NCBI GenBank assembly: GCA_045616665.1
Contig: JAZLHE010000026.1
Coordinates: 1-24,585 of the forward strand
Direction: 5' to 3'
From: RUG11690 sp045616665
Lineage (GTDB): Bacteria > Bacteroidota > Bacteroidia > Bacteroidales > WCHB1-69
DNA length: 24,585 nucleotides
The notes under the pieces are model-generated. The model was given only the letters and a program-made list of their open reading frames with translations, made no database searches and was not told the origin of the DNA. Positions 8,303 through 15,780 of this stretch are shown piece by piece (position 1 is the stretch's first letter; every line of letters starts with the position of its first letter). Position numbers and translations under genes: made by a program.

Positions 8303-8324
8303 AGTCTTGCCACTTTTCTGACCG

Positions 8325-8332
8325 CAAAGATA
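8325..8332 (-). promoter_or_regulatory. -7 box for Rpn-type nuclease 1; decides the start
   Basis: On the minus strand this reads TATCTTTG, 22 nt before the ATG at 8302. If this is the promoter, the longer open frame starting at 8392 cannot be the translated product. Confidence 0.55.
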
Positions 8333-8355
8333 CTTGTTTTTTTTATGTCGCTGTC

Positions 8356-8368
8356 CCATTGTTGATAA
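8356..8368 (-). promoter_or_regulatory. Shared upstream 13-mer TTATCAACAATGG, nuclease 1 copy
   Basis: On the minus strand this reads TTATCAACAATGG, ending 23 nt before the -7 box at 8325-8332. The identical 13-mer occurs 23 nt before the -7 box of the second Rpn-type gene. A further TTATCAACA is at 8431-8439. It could be an operator, an extended promoter element or inherited sequence. TTATCAACA differs by one base from a DnaA box. Confidence 0.5.
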
Positions 8369-8570
8369 CTTTTTCGTTTTGTGCAAAAACACGCCGCAAA
8401 AATATAAAAAATATTAACACTATTACTAAATGTTGATAAAAATATACATAATAATTGATTTAGTTGTTGTAAAGACGAGGAGGTCTAAGAAAACTAGGAA
8501 ACTAAGAAATTAAGGCAGAAGTCCAGGGAAAGCTGTTTCCCCGCCTTTACGGCCGTAGCAAGCGCAAAGC

Positions 8571-8624
8571 GGAGTAAAGCGGACAGCGCGACGGCAACGT
8601 CAGGAGCCGGACCGCCCAAAAAAT
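8571..8624 (+). repeat. GC-rich 54-bp dispersed module, copy 2
   Basis: It contains AAAGCGGACAGCGCGACGG, then GTCAGGAGCC and CGCCC plus an A-run. It pairs with copy 1 at 3257-3310 (same length, ungapped) and inverted copy 3 at 19951-20004. A run of AAGAAATT-like octamers lies before it (8486-8515). The rest of the 402-bp spacer 8303-8704 is AT-rich and holds only the promoters listed. Confidence 0.7.
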
Positions 8625-8677
8625 CATAATCCACTAAGTTAAAACACACAAAATGTGTATAGTTGACAAATATTTTG

Positions 8678-8685
8678 TATCTTTG
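8678..8685 (+). promoter_or_regulatory. Promoter for barrel-panB-rluA-mfd
   Basis: TATCTTTG matches the Bacteroidota -7 consensus, 19 nt before the ATG at 8705. TGTG at 8654-8657, 20 nt upstream, is a one-mismatch -33 TTTG at the right spacing. Confidence 0.6.
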
Positions 8686-8704
8686 CAGCGATTAATATTA
8701 TGGT

Positions 8705-9442
8705 ATGAAAAGGATATTGTTAGTTCTCTGCTTGGCGGTTTTATCTTGTGTTTGTATTCAGGCACAAGACACGCTGAAAACGGGAAACCAGAAGAAAAAG
8801 AAGGATAAAATTACCCGTATTTACACGGTGACAGAGGAAAAACCTGAGATTATCCGCGACCGTTTGGTGTTTGACGTGTTTCATTCTTTCTGGATGGGAA
8901 TGCCGAAAGAAGTCGCCTACAAGAAGTTCGATCCCGGCTTCGCGGTTTCGGCTTTGTGGGATTTCAAACTACCCAACAAAAGTCCCCTGTCGTTTGGTTT
9001 GGGTTTGTGCTTTACGTATTATTCGCAGTTCACCGATGCCTTGCTCAAAGTTGATGACGGCTGGGTGATGAAATACAACTACATAGGTAGTGATGTGAAG
9101 TACAAGCTCAATAGAATCAACTATATGAACTGCAGTATCCCCATTGAGTTTAGATATCGTCATAAGTCTGGTTTTAAGTTTGCCGTGGGTGGTCGTATCG
9201 GCTTGATTGCCGAGGTGTCGCAAAACTATAAGGGAACCGACCCTTACGATGGCGTTACGGACCGGCATTATAAGAATCGTGAAATTTACAATACTCAAAA
9301 TTATAGCGTGGAAGTTTATACGCGCATCGGTTGGAAGGCCATCGCCGTTTTCTATTCCTGCCACGTAACTAAATTATTCAATGATGGCGAGGGTCCCGCT
9401 ATCTTCCCTATGTCGTTGGGTATTTCTATCAGTGCGTTCTAA
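8705..9442 (+). CDS. Outer-membrane beta-barrel protein (porin family), unknown role
   Basis: The 245-residue product starts with a signal peptide (MKRILLVLCLAVLSC..., cleavage probably after IQAQ near residue 21). A short lysine-rich, charged stretch follows, then alternating hydrophobic and polar segments with many aromatic residues, such as FGLGLCFTYYSQF, IEFRYRH and VAVFYSCHV-like strands. It ends with an aromatic residue (SISAF), a common mark of barrel proteins recognised by the BAM machinery. This suggests a small barrel of about eight to ten strands. I cannot assign a ligand. It is separated from panB by 18 nt and probably leads this operon, although its function is unlikely to be related to panB. 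Confidence 0.65.
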   Translation: MKRILLVLCLAVLSCVCIQAQDTLKTGNQKKKKDKITRIYTVTEEKPEIIRDRLVFDVFHSFWMGMPKEVAYKKFDPGFAVSALWDFKLPNKSPLSFGLGLCFTYYSQFTDALLKVDDGWVMKYNYIGSDVKYKLNRINYMNCSIPIEFRYRHKSGFKFAVGGRIGLIAEVSQNYKGTDPYDGVTDRHYKNREIYNTQNYSVEVYTRIGWKAIAVFYSCHVTKLFNDGEGPAIFPMSLGISISAF

Positions 9443-9460
9443 TCTGAAAAACAAATCGTT

Positions 9461-10282
9461 ATGGTTGGATATCTTTCAAGCAATGTCAATAAGGTGACCA
9501 CCAATTTTTTGCAGCGAATGCGAAATGAAGGTGAAAAAATAGCTATGTTGACGGCATACGATTATTCTATTGCCAAGTTGTTGGACTTGGCCAAAATCGA
9601 CATTATCCTGGTGGGCGATTCTGCCGCCAATGTGATGGCCGGCTACAAGACGACATTGCCGATCACCTTGGACAATATGATTTATCACGCTTCGTCAGTG
9701 GTGCGGGCCGTTGACCACGCATTCGTCGTGGTGGATATGCCTTTCGGAACCTATCAGGGCAATTCTAAGGAAGCACTGCATTCCGCCATTCGCATTATGA
9801 AGGAGTCGGGGGCCGATGCCGTGAAAATGGAAGGCGGCGTTGAAATTATCGAGTCTATCGACCGCATCCTTTCCGCTGGCATTCCCGTGATGGGACATTT
9901 GGGCTTGACCCCCCAGTCTATCAATAAGTTTGGAACATACGCAGTGCGTGCTACCGAGGAAAAAGAAGCCGAAAAACTGATTCAGGATGCCAAGGCCTTG
10001 GAGCAGCACGGCTGCTTCGCCATCGTTTTGGAGAAGATTCCTGCCAATCTGGCCAAAATCGTTACCGATACGGTTTCTATCCCAACCATCGGCATCGGTG
10101 CCGGTCCCCATACTTCCGGTCAAGTTCTGGTATTCCACGATATGATGGGCATTACACAGCAGTTTTCGCCCCGCTTCCTGCGTCGTTACCATAACTTGGG
10201 CGAGGACATCATCAATGCGGTTTCTCATTATATTCACGACGTAAAAGCTGTCGATTTTCCAAATGAAAAGGAACAGTATTAG
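9461..10282 (+). CDS. panB: 3-methyl-2-oxobutanoate hydroxymethyltransferase
   Basis: The 273-residue product is PanB, which adds a hydroxymethyl group from methylene-tetrahydrofolate to 2-oxoisovalerate to make ketopantoate, the first step of pantothenate and CoA synthesis in the cytoplasm. The family motifs are all present: MLTAYDYSIAK (29-39), VGDSAANVMAGY (51-62) with metal ligand D53, VVVDMPFGTYQ with D92, VKMEGG with E124, GIPVMGHLGLTPQS, and the catalytic glutamate in VLEKIP (E191), then IPTIGIGAG. Length is close to the usual 264-275. The 3' end overlaps rluA by 20 nt. No panC or panD is in the window. Confidence 0.97.
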   Translation: MVGYLSSNVNKVTTNFLQRMRNEGEKIAMLTAYDYSIAKLLDLAKIDIILVGDSAANVMAGYKTTLPITLDNMIYHASSVVRAVDHAFVVVDMPFGTYQGNSKEALHSAIRIMKESGADAVKMEGGVEIIESIDRILSAGIPVMGHLGLTPQSINKFGTYAVRATEEKEAEKLIQDAKALEQHGCFAIVLEKIPANLAKIVTDTVSIPTIGIGAGPHTSGQVLVFHDMMGITQQFSPRFLRRYHNLGEDIINAVSHYIHDVKAVDFPNEKEQY

Positions 10283-10946
10283 CGAACGAATCCTCTATGA
10301 GGATAATCACCTTGTCATTGTCAATAAGCTTGCCGGCGAAATTGTCCAGGGCGATAAAACCGGTGATGTGCCCTTGCTGGAATTAGTGCGTGACTATATT
10401 CGCGTGAAATATGAAAAGCCAGGCAATGTCTTTTGCGGTTTGGTGCATCGTATCGACCGCCCCGTGAGCGGAGCCGTTATCTTTGCCAAGACTTCCAAGG
10501 CACTGGAGAGAATGAACCAATTGGTGAAAGACCGGAAAATCAGAAAGATATATTGGACATTGGTGGAAGGCTGCCCCGAGAACGAGTCGGCAACCCTGAC
10601 CAATTTCCTGAAAAAAAATGAAAAACTGAATAAGAGCTTTTGCGTTTCGGAAAATTCGGAAGGTGCCCAAAAAGCGGTGCTTTCTTATCAGTTACTGAAA
10701 AAGTTTGAACGTTATGCCCTGCTTGAAGTCGAATTGTTTACGGGTCGCCATCATCAAATCAGAGTGCAGCTGGCCGCAATGGGACATTGCATTAAGGGGG
10801 ATTTGAAATACGGCGCCAAACGCTCCAATCCCGACGGTTCCATCAGTCTGCATGCCCATCAGCTGATTTTTGAACATCCCGTTTCTCATCAGTTGATTGA
10901 TGTGGTGGCCGACGGCCTGGTGGATGAAAACCTGTCTATGTGTTAA
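10263..10946 (+). CDS. RluA-family RNA pseudouridine synthase
   Basis: The 227-residue product has only the catalytic domain of RluA-type synthases, with no N-terminal S4 domain. Motifs are YEDNHLVIVNKLAG at the start, the catalytic aspartate in HRIDRPVSG (D65), and the C-terminal ELFTGRHHQIRVQLA and GHCIKGDLKYGA stretches. It isomerises uridines in rRNA or tRNA; the target site cannot be read from the sequence. Its ATG lies inside the end of panB (20-nt overlap) and mfd starts 13 nt after its stop, so the three genes are very likely cotranscribed. Confidence 0.92.
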   Translation: MKRNSISERILYEDNHLVIVNKLAGEIVQGDKTGDVPLLELVRDYIRVKYEKPGNVFCGLVHRIDRPVSGAVIFAKTSKALERMNQLVKDRKIRKIYWTLVEGCPENESATLTNFLKKNEKLNKSFCVSENSEGAQKAVLSYQLLKKFERYALLEVELFTGRHHQIRVQLAAMGHCIKGDLKYGAKRSNPDGSISLHAHQLIFEHPVSHQLIDVVADGLVDENLSMC

Positions 10947-10959
10947 TTGATATTCAACT

Positions 10960-13900
10960 ATGACTTGCGAAGAACTTGTACAAGCTTTTGCCCCGTTTCA
11001 AAAACAGCAAATCCACGAGGTTTTTTTCTCCTTGTCGGATAAAAATCATATTTCTTTGTCCGGTTTGAACGAAACTTCCCTGGCCTTGCTTGCCGTACCT
11101 TTTGTCTCTGAAATCAATAACCATCATCTGTTTGTCTTTCAGGACCGGGAATCTGCGGCATTTTTCTATCACGATTTGGAATTTCTGCTTGCAGATCAGG
11201 ATAAATCATTAATTGATAAAAAAATACATTATTTTCCAGCTTCTTATCGACGTGCCTGTAAGTATGAAGAAATTGACAATGCCAACGTGAAACTGCGTGC
11301 CGAAATCATCAATAAGTTGGCTAATGATGATGGTCATTATGTTGTCGTTTCTTATCCTGAGGCAATTTCTGAAAAGATTCTTTCAAAGAAATATATTCAG
11401 CATAATTCTTTTGTGGTGCAAAAAGGGGAAACGCTTCCTGTGGATACTTTTCTTGACTTTTTGTTCGAATATGGCTATAAGCAGGAGGATTTTGTCTTTG
11501 AACCAGGTCAGTTCGCTTGGCGTGGCGGCATCTTCGATGTCTTTTCATTTTCTGAAGAAAGTCCATTCCGTATTGAGTTGGCCGGCGACAAAGTGGATTC
11601 GATCCGCGAGTTCGACACCAATACGCAGCTGTCGGTGAAGGAAGTGGAAAAACTGCATATTATGCCCTATATTTCAGCTGTCGAAACGGTGGAAAAACGG
11701 GTGTCGATTTTTGATTTCTTGGGAGAAAATACGGTTTGCTGGCTGAAGAGCCTTCGTGATGTGAAAAGCCTGCTGACAAAGAATTTTCACAAGTTGGAAG
11801 ATGAGTTTGCCAATGCCGCACAAGATTCTGTACAATATAATCCTGAAGATTATTATATCGATGGCGAGCAGTTTTGGCAAGGACTTCAAAGTCGAAAATG
11901 GATTGAAATTAATGCGAATACCGAACAGAATTGTGTTTTTACTCTTGATTTTGAAGTAAAACCTCAAAATTCTTTTGGAAAAAACTTTAATTTGCTCTTG
12001 GATGAATGGATTGATAATCTTGAGCATGGCTATCAGACGATATTTTTGTCTGAAAATGAAAATCAGCAGGAACGTGTGCGAAAAGTCTTGGAAGAACTGC
12101 TTCAAAAATATAATTTAATCAAGAAAACAGAATATACACTGGAGCAACTTTACACGCCTTGCAATTTTGTGTTGCACGAAGGATTTAGGGATGAAAAGTC
12201 CGGCCTTTGCGTTTATACGGATCATCAGTTTTTTGAAAAATACCATCGTTTTTCGATTCGTGACCGCTATAAGAAAAGCGAGCAGTTCACGTTGAAGGAA
12301 ATTTATGACCTTCAACCGGGTGATTATGTGGTGCATATCGACCACGGAATCGGAATATATGAAGGCCTTCAAAAAATGGATATCAACGGGAAGGAACATG
12401 AGGTGATAAGGTTGTCGTATAAAGACGGGGATTTGTTGTACATTAGCATTCATTCACTGCATAAGATTACCAAATATGTGGGCAAGGATGGAATGCCGCC
12501 GAAATTGCATCGTCTGGGTTCCGGAACCTGGGATCGCGTAAAGGAGCGTACCAAGAAAAGAGTGAAGGAAATCGCGATAGATTTGATTCAACTTTATGCC
12601 CAACGAAAAGCCAAGGACGGTTTTGCTTTTTCCGCAGATACCTTTATGCAGAATGAGTTGGAGGCGTCATTTATGTATGAAGACACGCCTGACCAAGTCA
12701 AATCGCTGAATGAAGTCAAAAATGATATGGAAAGCATCCACCCGATGGATCGCTTGATTTGTGGGGATGTGGGGTTTGGAAAAACGGAAATCGCTATACG
12801 AGCGGCATTTAAGGCCGTGGCGGATAGCAAGCAAGTGGCGGTGCTGGTGCCAACCACCGTGTTGGCTTTGCAGCATTATACCACTTTCTCGGAGCGTTTG
12901 CAGCAAATGCCCTGCAAGGTTGAATATGTGAATCGCTTTAAGTCGGCCAAGCAAATTCGGGAAGTTCTTCAAAATTTGAAGGATGGAAAGGTCGATATTA
13001 TCATTGGAACCCATCGCTTGTTGAGTAAAGATGTGGTATTTAAGGATTTGGGTTTGCTTATTATTGATGAAGAACAAAAATTCGGAGTGGCGGCAAAAGA
13101 AAAATTACGTGAGTTGAAGTATAATGTCGATACCTTGACGATGTCGGCAACGCCGATTCCCCGTACTTTGCAGTTCTCGTTGATGGGAGCCCGCGACATC
13201 TCCGTGATTACAACGCCGCCGCCTAATCGTTATCCTATTCAAACGGAAGTGCATTTGTTTGATGAAGAGTTGATTCGTGATGCCATCGCCTACGAAATCA
13301 GCCGTGGAGGTCAGGTCTTTTTCGTACACAACAAGGTGCAGAATATCTACGAAATGGCAGGCTTGGTACAGCGTCTGGTACCTGACGCCCGGGTAGCAGT
13401 GGGGCACGGACAGATGGATGGCGATGAATTGGAAAAGATTATGTTGAAGTTCATCGCCGGCGATTACGATGTGCTGGTTTCCACGACGATTGTCGAGTCG
13501 GGTTTGGATGTAACCAATGCCAACACAATGATTATCAACGATGCACAGAATTTTGCGTTGAATGTCTTACATCAATTACGAGGCAGGGTGGGGCGTAACA
13601 ATAAGAAGGCCTTTTGCTATTTGATGGTGCGTTCGTTTGAAGACTTGAACGAACAGGCACGAAAGCGTCTGCAGGCCATTGAGGACTTCTCGGAAATTGG
13701 CAGCGGCTTGCAAATTGCTATGCGAGACTTGGATATTCGCGGTGCCGGTGATATCTTGGGGGCAGACCAAAGTGGATTTATCAGCGAAATTGGTTACGAA
13801 ATGTACCAGAAGATTTTGAACGAGGCGATTTTGGAATTGCAAGATGTTGATCATCCAACTTTTGAAATGGCTGACAATTCGGCTCTGCTGCTGCGTGAGT

Positions 13901-14337
13901 GCCTGCTGGAAACAGATGCTCGTGCAATGTTGCCAACCGATTATGTGGGAAGTGTAAGTGAGCGTATGAGTTTGTATAAAGAGTTGCAGAGTTTGAAAAC
14001 CGATGACGAGTTGGCTGCCTTTAGAGCAAAATTGGCTGATATGTTCGGTCCGCTTCCCGAAGAAGCGCACGAATTGCTACGTATCATCCCCCTTCGCAGA
14101 AAAGGAGCTGAACTCTATATGGAAAAAATGTCACTTAAAAATAACAAGTTGACAGGTTTCTTCAGCCCGGGAATGAATTCTCCGTTTTATGAGTCAGACA
14201 CCTTTACGCGAGTGTTGGCCTTTATGCAGAAAAACCATCCCCAAGTGCAAATCCAGGAGCACAACAAAAAAGCAATGCTAACCATTTATAATGTGCCGAC
14301 GGTAAAGGCAGCTTTGCATTGGCTAAATCAAATTTAA
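10960..14337 (+). CDS. mfd: Transcription-repair coupling factor
   Basis: The 1125-residue product is Mfd, the DNA translocase that removes stalled RNA polymerase and recruits UvrA for nucleotide excision repair. Residues 1 to about 340 form the UvrB-like N-terminal module. The RNA-polymerase-interacting CarD-like domain is about 450-550 (VHIDHGIGIYEGL from 458). The RecG-like helicase follows, with Walker A GDVGFGKT (602-609), DEEQ box (703-706) and the SATPIPRTLQ motif. The C-terminal TRCF domain (about 970-1090) contains LPTDYVGSVSERMSLYKEL. The length is normal for the family and I see no interruption. It is the last gene of its operon. Confidence 0.98.
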   Translation: MTCEELVQAFAPFQKQQIHEVFFSLSDKNHISLSGLNETSLALLAVPFVSEINNHHLFVFQDRESAAFFYHDLEFLLADQDKSLIDKKIHYFPASYRRACKYEEIDNANVKLRAEIINKLANDDGHYVVVSYPEAISEKILSKKYIQHNSFVVQKGETLPVDTFLDFLFEYGYKQEDFVFEPGQFAWRGGIFDVFSFSEESPFRIELAGDKVDSIREFDTNTQLSVKEVEKLHIMPYISAVETVEKRVSIFDFLGENTVCWLKSLRDVKSLLTKNFHKLEDEFANAAQDSVQYNPEDYYIDGEQFWQGLQSRKWIEINANTEQNCVFTLDFEVKPQNSFGKNFNLLLDEWIDNLEHGYQTIFLSENENQQERVRKVLEELLQKYNLIKKTEYTLEQLYTPCNFVLHEGFRDEKSGLCVYTDHQFFEKYHRFSIRDRYKKSEQFTLKEIYDLQPGDYVVHIDHGIGIYEGLQKMDINGKEHEVIRLSYKDGDLLYISIHSLHKITKYVGKDGMPPKLHRLGSGTWDRVKERTKKRVKEIAIDLIQLYAQRKAKDGFAFSADTFMQNELEASFMYEDTPDQVKSLNEVKNDMESIHPMDRLICGDVGFGKTEIAIRAAFKAVADSKQVAVLVPTTVLALQHYTTFSERLQQMPCKVEYVNRFKSAKQIREVLQNLKDGKVDIIIGTHRLLSKDVVFKDLGLLIIDEEQKFGVAAKEKLRELKYNVDTLTMSATPIPRTLQFSLMGARDISVITTPPPNRYPIQTEVHLFDEELIRDAIAYEISRGGQVFFVHNKVQNIYEMAGLVQRLVPDARVAVGHGQMDGDELEKIMLKFIAGDYDVLVSTTIVESGLDVTNANTMIINDAQNFALNVLHQLRGRVGRNNKKAFCYLMVRSFEDLNEQARKRLQAIEDFSEIGSGLQIAMRDLDIRGAGDILGADQSGFISEIGYEMYQKILNEAILELQDVDHPTFEMADNSALLLRECLLETDARAMLPTDYVGSVSERMSLYKELQSLKTDDELAAFRAKLADMFGPLPEEAHELLRIIPLRRKGAELYMEKMSLKNNKLTGFFSPGMNSPFYESDTFTRVLAFMQKNHPQVQIQEHNKKAMLTIYNVPTVKAALHWLNQI

Positions 14338-14372
14338 GAAGTGTTTTTTGTGGGTGAAGATGCCTGAATTTG

Positions 14373-14392
14373 TTTCTCGAAGAAATTTTTTT
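14373..14392 (+). terminator. Weak intrinsic terminator after mfd
   Basis: TTTCT-CGA-AGAAA (14373-14385) is a 5-bp stem followed directly by seven T. The stem is AU-rich and flanking ATTTG/CAAAT can extend it. It lies 36 nt after the mfd stop, between mfd and the convergent nuclease gene. Confidence 0.4.
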
Positions 14393-14422
14393 GCAAATGT
14401 GGAGGACGTTTTGTGAAGATAT

Positions 14423-15349
14423 CTACTCCCTGATCTCTAAACCCTTGATTTCTTGTTCCGTCAGACCTGTGATTTTACAAATCAAAGCAATATCAAGACC
14501 TTCAGTCATCATATTGTGAGCAACTTCAAGGTTTCTTTTGGTTTCACCTCTTGCTTCACCTTCCGCTCTACCTTTCTCAATCCCTTTCTCCATTCCATCT
14601 TGGAACGCTTCTTCGCGAGCCAATTCCATGCCGCTCTGCACGTCGGCATAATCCCAAATGCTCTTCTTGTACTCGTCCTTTTCCATATCGCTGAATTTTT
14701 TGTAGTTGCAACGCCTGAACATCGTCTCGAAAAAGGAATTTCCGCTCGCCTGCTGCGGCAGCTCAGTCATCTTGTGCATGTTGTTGAACACGTGTGCCAA
14801 GATTTCCTGTTCCGTCTTCGGAACCTTCTTTTCGCGTGCAAAGATACCTAATTCTACGATACAAAACGTCGGGTTGTCAGAAATAATGTTGCCGAAGTCG
14901 TCCTTGTAGTTCACAAACCACACCTTTTCGCCACGTTTCAGGGCTAATCTGTCGGGGTGCTCCATAAGGCAGACCACGCATACCTTCGCAATGTGGTACT
15001 TTTTGTCCTTGACGGTGATAGAGTTGCTGATGAGGCGGCTGGCGTAAGCGAGGCCCCTTTCGATGGGAAAACGCTGACGAATCTTCTGCATCTCCACCAC
15101 GAAGTAGTCCTCGTGCTCGTTCTTGCACAGCACGTCGAACACCACCTTGCGGTCGAACTCATCCAGTCCCACCACCTCGTTGGGAAGGTACTGCACTTCG
15201 GCAATCCTTCCAAATCGCTCCGACACAAAGAGGTTGAGCATATATTTCAATTCCTCCTGGCAGCCGTCAAGGCCAAACACGCGCTTAAAGCCAAAATCGG
15301 ACAGCGGATCAATGTAGCAAATCTGTTCATCAAAAATCTTTTCTTCCAT
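14423..15349 (-). CDS. Rpn/PD-(D/E)XK nuclease family protein 2
   Basis: The 308-residue product is a typical member of the PDDEXK-type 'Rpn/putative transposase' family. The N-terminus YIDPLSDFGFKRVFG (12-26) is the family signature. The nuclease core shows FDVLCKN with D72 and FVVEMQ with E86 and Q88. The C-terminus has a GMEKGIEKGRAEGEARGE repeat and ends in EGLDIALICKITGLTEQEIK, almost the same as in the first nuclease (7385-8302), although the two N-terminal parts share little. Family members cut DNA and can promote recombination; many copies per Bacteroidales genome are usual. It sits between two conserved operons, convergent with mfd. Confidence 0.85.
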   Translation of the reverse strand: MEEKIFDEQICYIDPLSDFGFKRVFGLDGCQEELKYMLNLFVSERFGRIAEVQYLPNEVVGLDEFDRKVVFDVLCKNEHEDYFVVEMQKIRQRFPIERGLAYASRLISNSITVKDKKYHIAKVCVVCLMEHPDRLALKRGEKVWFVNYKDDFGNIISDNPTFCIVELGIFAREKKVPKTEQEILAHVFNNMHKMTELPQQASGNSFFETMFRRCNYKKFSDMEKDEYKKSIWDYADVQSGMELAREEAFQDGMEKGIEKGRAEGEARGETKRNLEVAHNMMTEGLDIALICKITGLTEQEIKGLEIRE

Positions 15350-15380
15350 AAGTTCAATATTGATAATTAATATTGTAGAA

Positions 15381-15396
15381 AATAATAATTATTATT
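15381..15396. repeat. Perfect 16-bp AT palindrome before nuclease 2
   Basis: AATAATAATTATTATT is a perfect palindrome in the leader between the candidate -7 box and the ATG at 15349. A second imperfect dyad (CAATATTGATAATTAATATTG-like) lies at about 15355-15375. Either could be an operator, but the region is so AT-rich that chance is possible. Confidence 0.35.
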
Positions 15397-15411
15397 TTTA
15401 TTATCACGTTG

Positions 15412-15419
15412 CAAAAATA
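15412..15419 (-). promoter_or_regulatory. -7 box for Rpn-type nuclease 2
   Basis: On the minus strand this reads TATTTTTG, matching TAnnTTTG, about 63 nt before the ATG at 15349. No -33 TTTG is found at standard spacing. Confidence 0.45.
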
Positions 15420-15442
15420 AACATAAAAACAATACAATCATA

Positions 15443-15455
15443 CCATTGTTGATAA
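15443..15455 (-). promoter_or_regulatory. Shared upstream 13-mer TTATCAACAATGG, nuclease 2 copy
   Basis: This is identical to 8356-8368 in sequence, orientation and distance (23 nt) to the -7 box. Similarity continues weakly upstream as T- and A-rich sequence. Shared only by the two Rpn-type genes in this window. Confidence 0.5.
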
Positions 15456-15556
15456 ATTTTTATTTTGCTAAAAATCAGATTTATAGGGAGTTGATATTAA
15501 CAAACGAAAAATTGATTTGTTAAATTATGAAATAACAAATGGCAGCAGATGCGTTG

Positions 15557-15626
15557 CACATAGGAGTTAGGGTTAAGGTGTTAGTGGTTGGAATTATGAA
15601 TTAAGAGATTAAGAAATTAATAGATC
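15557..15626. repeat. GGGTTA-like and AAGAAATT octamer runs
   Basis: A degenerate AGTTAGGGTTAAGGTG stretch is followed by the octamers AAGAGATT, AAGAAATT and AATAGATC at 15603-15626. The same two repeat types are adjacent at 3137-3178. This is part of the 431-bp gene-free spacer 15350-15780. Confidence 0.55.
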
Positions 15627-15629
15627 AAT

Positions 15630-15693
15630 TGGATTTTTCCGTTTGATCTTGTTGAGATTCCGATGTTTCCGACGTAAGGAGGAAACATCGGAA
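15630..15693 (-). repeat. Half copy of the 84-bp element with perfect 13-bp hairpin (copy B)
   Basis: Read on the minus strand, this shares the CGGAATCTCAACAAGAT core and right end with copies A and C, but the left third is missing. TTCCGATGTTTCC (15658-15670) and GGAAACATCGGAA (15681-15693) pair perfectly around the 10-nt loop GACGTAAGGA. From 15694 to 15780 a GC-rich region has partly complementary TGGCGGC and GCCGCCA arms with outer CCTTG and CAAGG, which may end transcription of the minus-strand operon. Confidence 0.65.
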
Positions 15694-15780
15694 TGGCGGC
15701 GTGCCTTGTAGGTGTGATGGCGGCAGCGCAAAATATGAGATTAATGCACGTGTGGGGTGCCGCCGCCAGGCAAGGAATTT

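Noticed and set aside
8303..8392. Longer N-terminus for Rpn-type nuclease 1
   Set aside because: The extension contains the TATCTTTG box and its 30 residues are basic and unlike the family N-terminus.
8356..8439. Replication origin or DnaA box cluster
   Set aside because: TTATCAACA differs from the DnaA box at an important position, only two copies occur here, and no dnaA, dnaN or other origin gene is nearby.
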